A DNA stretch of 5,295 nt from WHSM01 sp050701635. Lineage in GTDB: Bacteria > Actinomycetota > Actinomycetes > Mycobacteriales > Micromonosporaceae. The position numbers were made by a program, and so were the translations under genes. The stretch lies in contig JBOGDF010000371.1 of the NCBI GenBank assembly GCA_050701635.1, forward strand, positions 1-5,295, given 5' to 3'. Below, in pieces: positions 4,745 to 5,295 of this stretch. The stretch's first letter is position 1; every line of letters begins with the position of its first letter. Below the pieces are notes generated by a model that worked only from the letters and a program-made list of their open reading frames with translations, had not been told where the DNA came from and did no database searches.

Positions 4745-5295
4745 ATGGAAAATCTTCCGATAGGCCGGCGGGTCGCGTACTGGCGACAACGCCGCAAGAT
4801 GTCACAGCAGGTCTTCGCCGACCGGATCGGCAAGTCCAAGAGCTGGGTCGACAAGGTGGAGCGGGGGGCTCGCCGACTCGACAAGTTCTCGGTGCTGTAC
4901 GAGATCGCCGACGTGCTGCAGGTCGACGTCCAGCTGATGCTGGGCGACTACCCGAAGCGGCGCCCGGAGAGCGTCAACTGCATCGACGAGGTCGAGGTCG
5001 AGGAGATCCGCGACGCGCTGGAGCGGTACGACCGGATCGGCTCGCTGTTCGAGCCCGTGGCCGTCGAGCCGCCCGCCGTGGAAGAGCTCGACAAGGCCGT
5101 ACGCCACGCCTGGATGACCTTCCACCACGCCAAGTACGGCGTCCTGGCCCGTACCCTGCCGTCGCTGATCCGCGACGCCCAGGCCGCCGACGCGCTGTAC
5201 GACGGAGACCGGACCGCCGCGTCGCTGCTGGCGCAGGCGTACCAGATCGCCGCCTCGGTGCTGCGCAAACTCGGCGAGTACGACCTGTGCTGGCT
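4745..5295 (+). CDS. XRE-family helix-turn-helix regulator, 3'-truncated by window edge
   Basis: A cytoplasmic DNA-binding transcriptional regulator. The first 183 residues are visible, with no stop before the window ends. Residues about 6-67 form an HTH_3/XRE domain: GRRVAYWRQRRKMSQQVFAD, helix 2 around 21-29, then the recognition helix around 33-41 (SWVDKVERG), then LYEIADVLQVDVQLML. A short linker rich in Glu and Pro (about 72-112) leads into a helical region (about 113-183) with DAQAADALYDGD and a QAYQIAASVLRKLGEYDL tract, which looks like the start of a TPR-like domain as found in many ~400-residue actinobacterial XRE proteins. Such domains often bind peptides or partner proteins, but no ligand is evident. 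The ATG at 4745 has a G-run ribosome-binding site 6 nt upstream. The promoter region shared with the PrimPol-like gene carries inverted repeats that could be its operators. Confidence 0.93.
   Translation, partial: MENLPIGRRVAYWRQRRKMSQQVFADRIGKSKSWVDKVERGARRLDKFSVLYEIADVLQVDVQLMLGDYPKRRPESVNCIDEVEVEEIRDALERYDRIGSLFEPVAVEPPAVEELDKAVRHAWMTFHHAKYGVLARTLPSLIRDAQAADALYDGDRTAASLLAQAYQIAASVLRKLGEYDLCW

Noticed and set aside
1..5295. Biosynthetic cluster, mobile element, CRISPR or tRNA content
   Set aside because: One P450 alone is not a cluster; there is no integrase, transposase, direct-repeat array or cloverleaf-like sequence, and the PrimPol-like gene lacks element neighbours in this window.

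Overview
The window is dense, very G+C-rich DNA from an actinomycete. Third codon positions are almost all G or C, several genes start with GTG, and every protein resembles actinobacterial families. The use of GTA-C and CGT-AC codon pairs suggests a Micromonosporaceae-type genome, but that lineage is only my inference. I see no tRNA, rRNA, insertion sequence, CRISPR array or plasmid/phage hallmark.

Layout: (i) 1-426 (+) is the 3' part of a Nudix hydrolase gene whose start lies before the window. (ii) 376-1059 (-) encodes a 227-residue conserved protein of unknown function, converging on and overlapping the Nudix gene by 51 bp. (iii) An 84-bp divergent spacer separates it from (iv) a complete cytochrome P450 gene at 1144-2481 (+). 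(v) 2447-3712 (-) encodes a DUF4032 kinase-like protein whose 3' end overlaps the P450 end by 35 bp. (vi) 78 bp upstream of it on the same strand, 3791-4435 (-) encodes a small protein resembling the N-terminal domain of bifunctional DNA primase/polymerases, but apparently without the catalytic motifs. (vii) A 309-bp divergent intergenic region holds two GTGA...TCAC inverted repeats. (viii) 4745 to the right edge (+) encodes the N-terminal 183 residues of an XRE-type helix-turn-helix regulator with an all-helical sensor-like region; it runs off the window.

The genes do not form one obvious pathway. The P450 has no ferredoxin or reductase beside it. The most suggestive grouping is the divergent pair of degenerate PrimPol-like protein and XRE regulator, with operator-like palindromes between them that resemble the AGTGA(n)TCACC sites described for BldD. 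The kinase-like DUF4032 gene lies downstream of the PrimPol-like gene in the same direction and could be partly co-transcribed, though it also has its own possible leaderless promoter. The unknown protein and the P450 share a short divergent promoter region.

Most worth checking: the loss of the primase catalytic residues, the inverted repeats, the F-G region insertion of the P450, the possible leaderless starts, and the marked excess of the tetramer GTAC.
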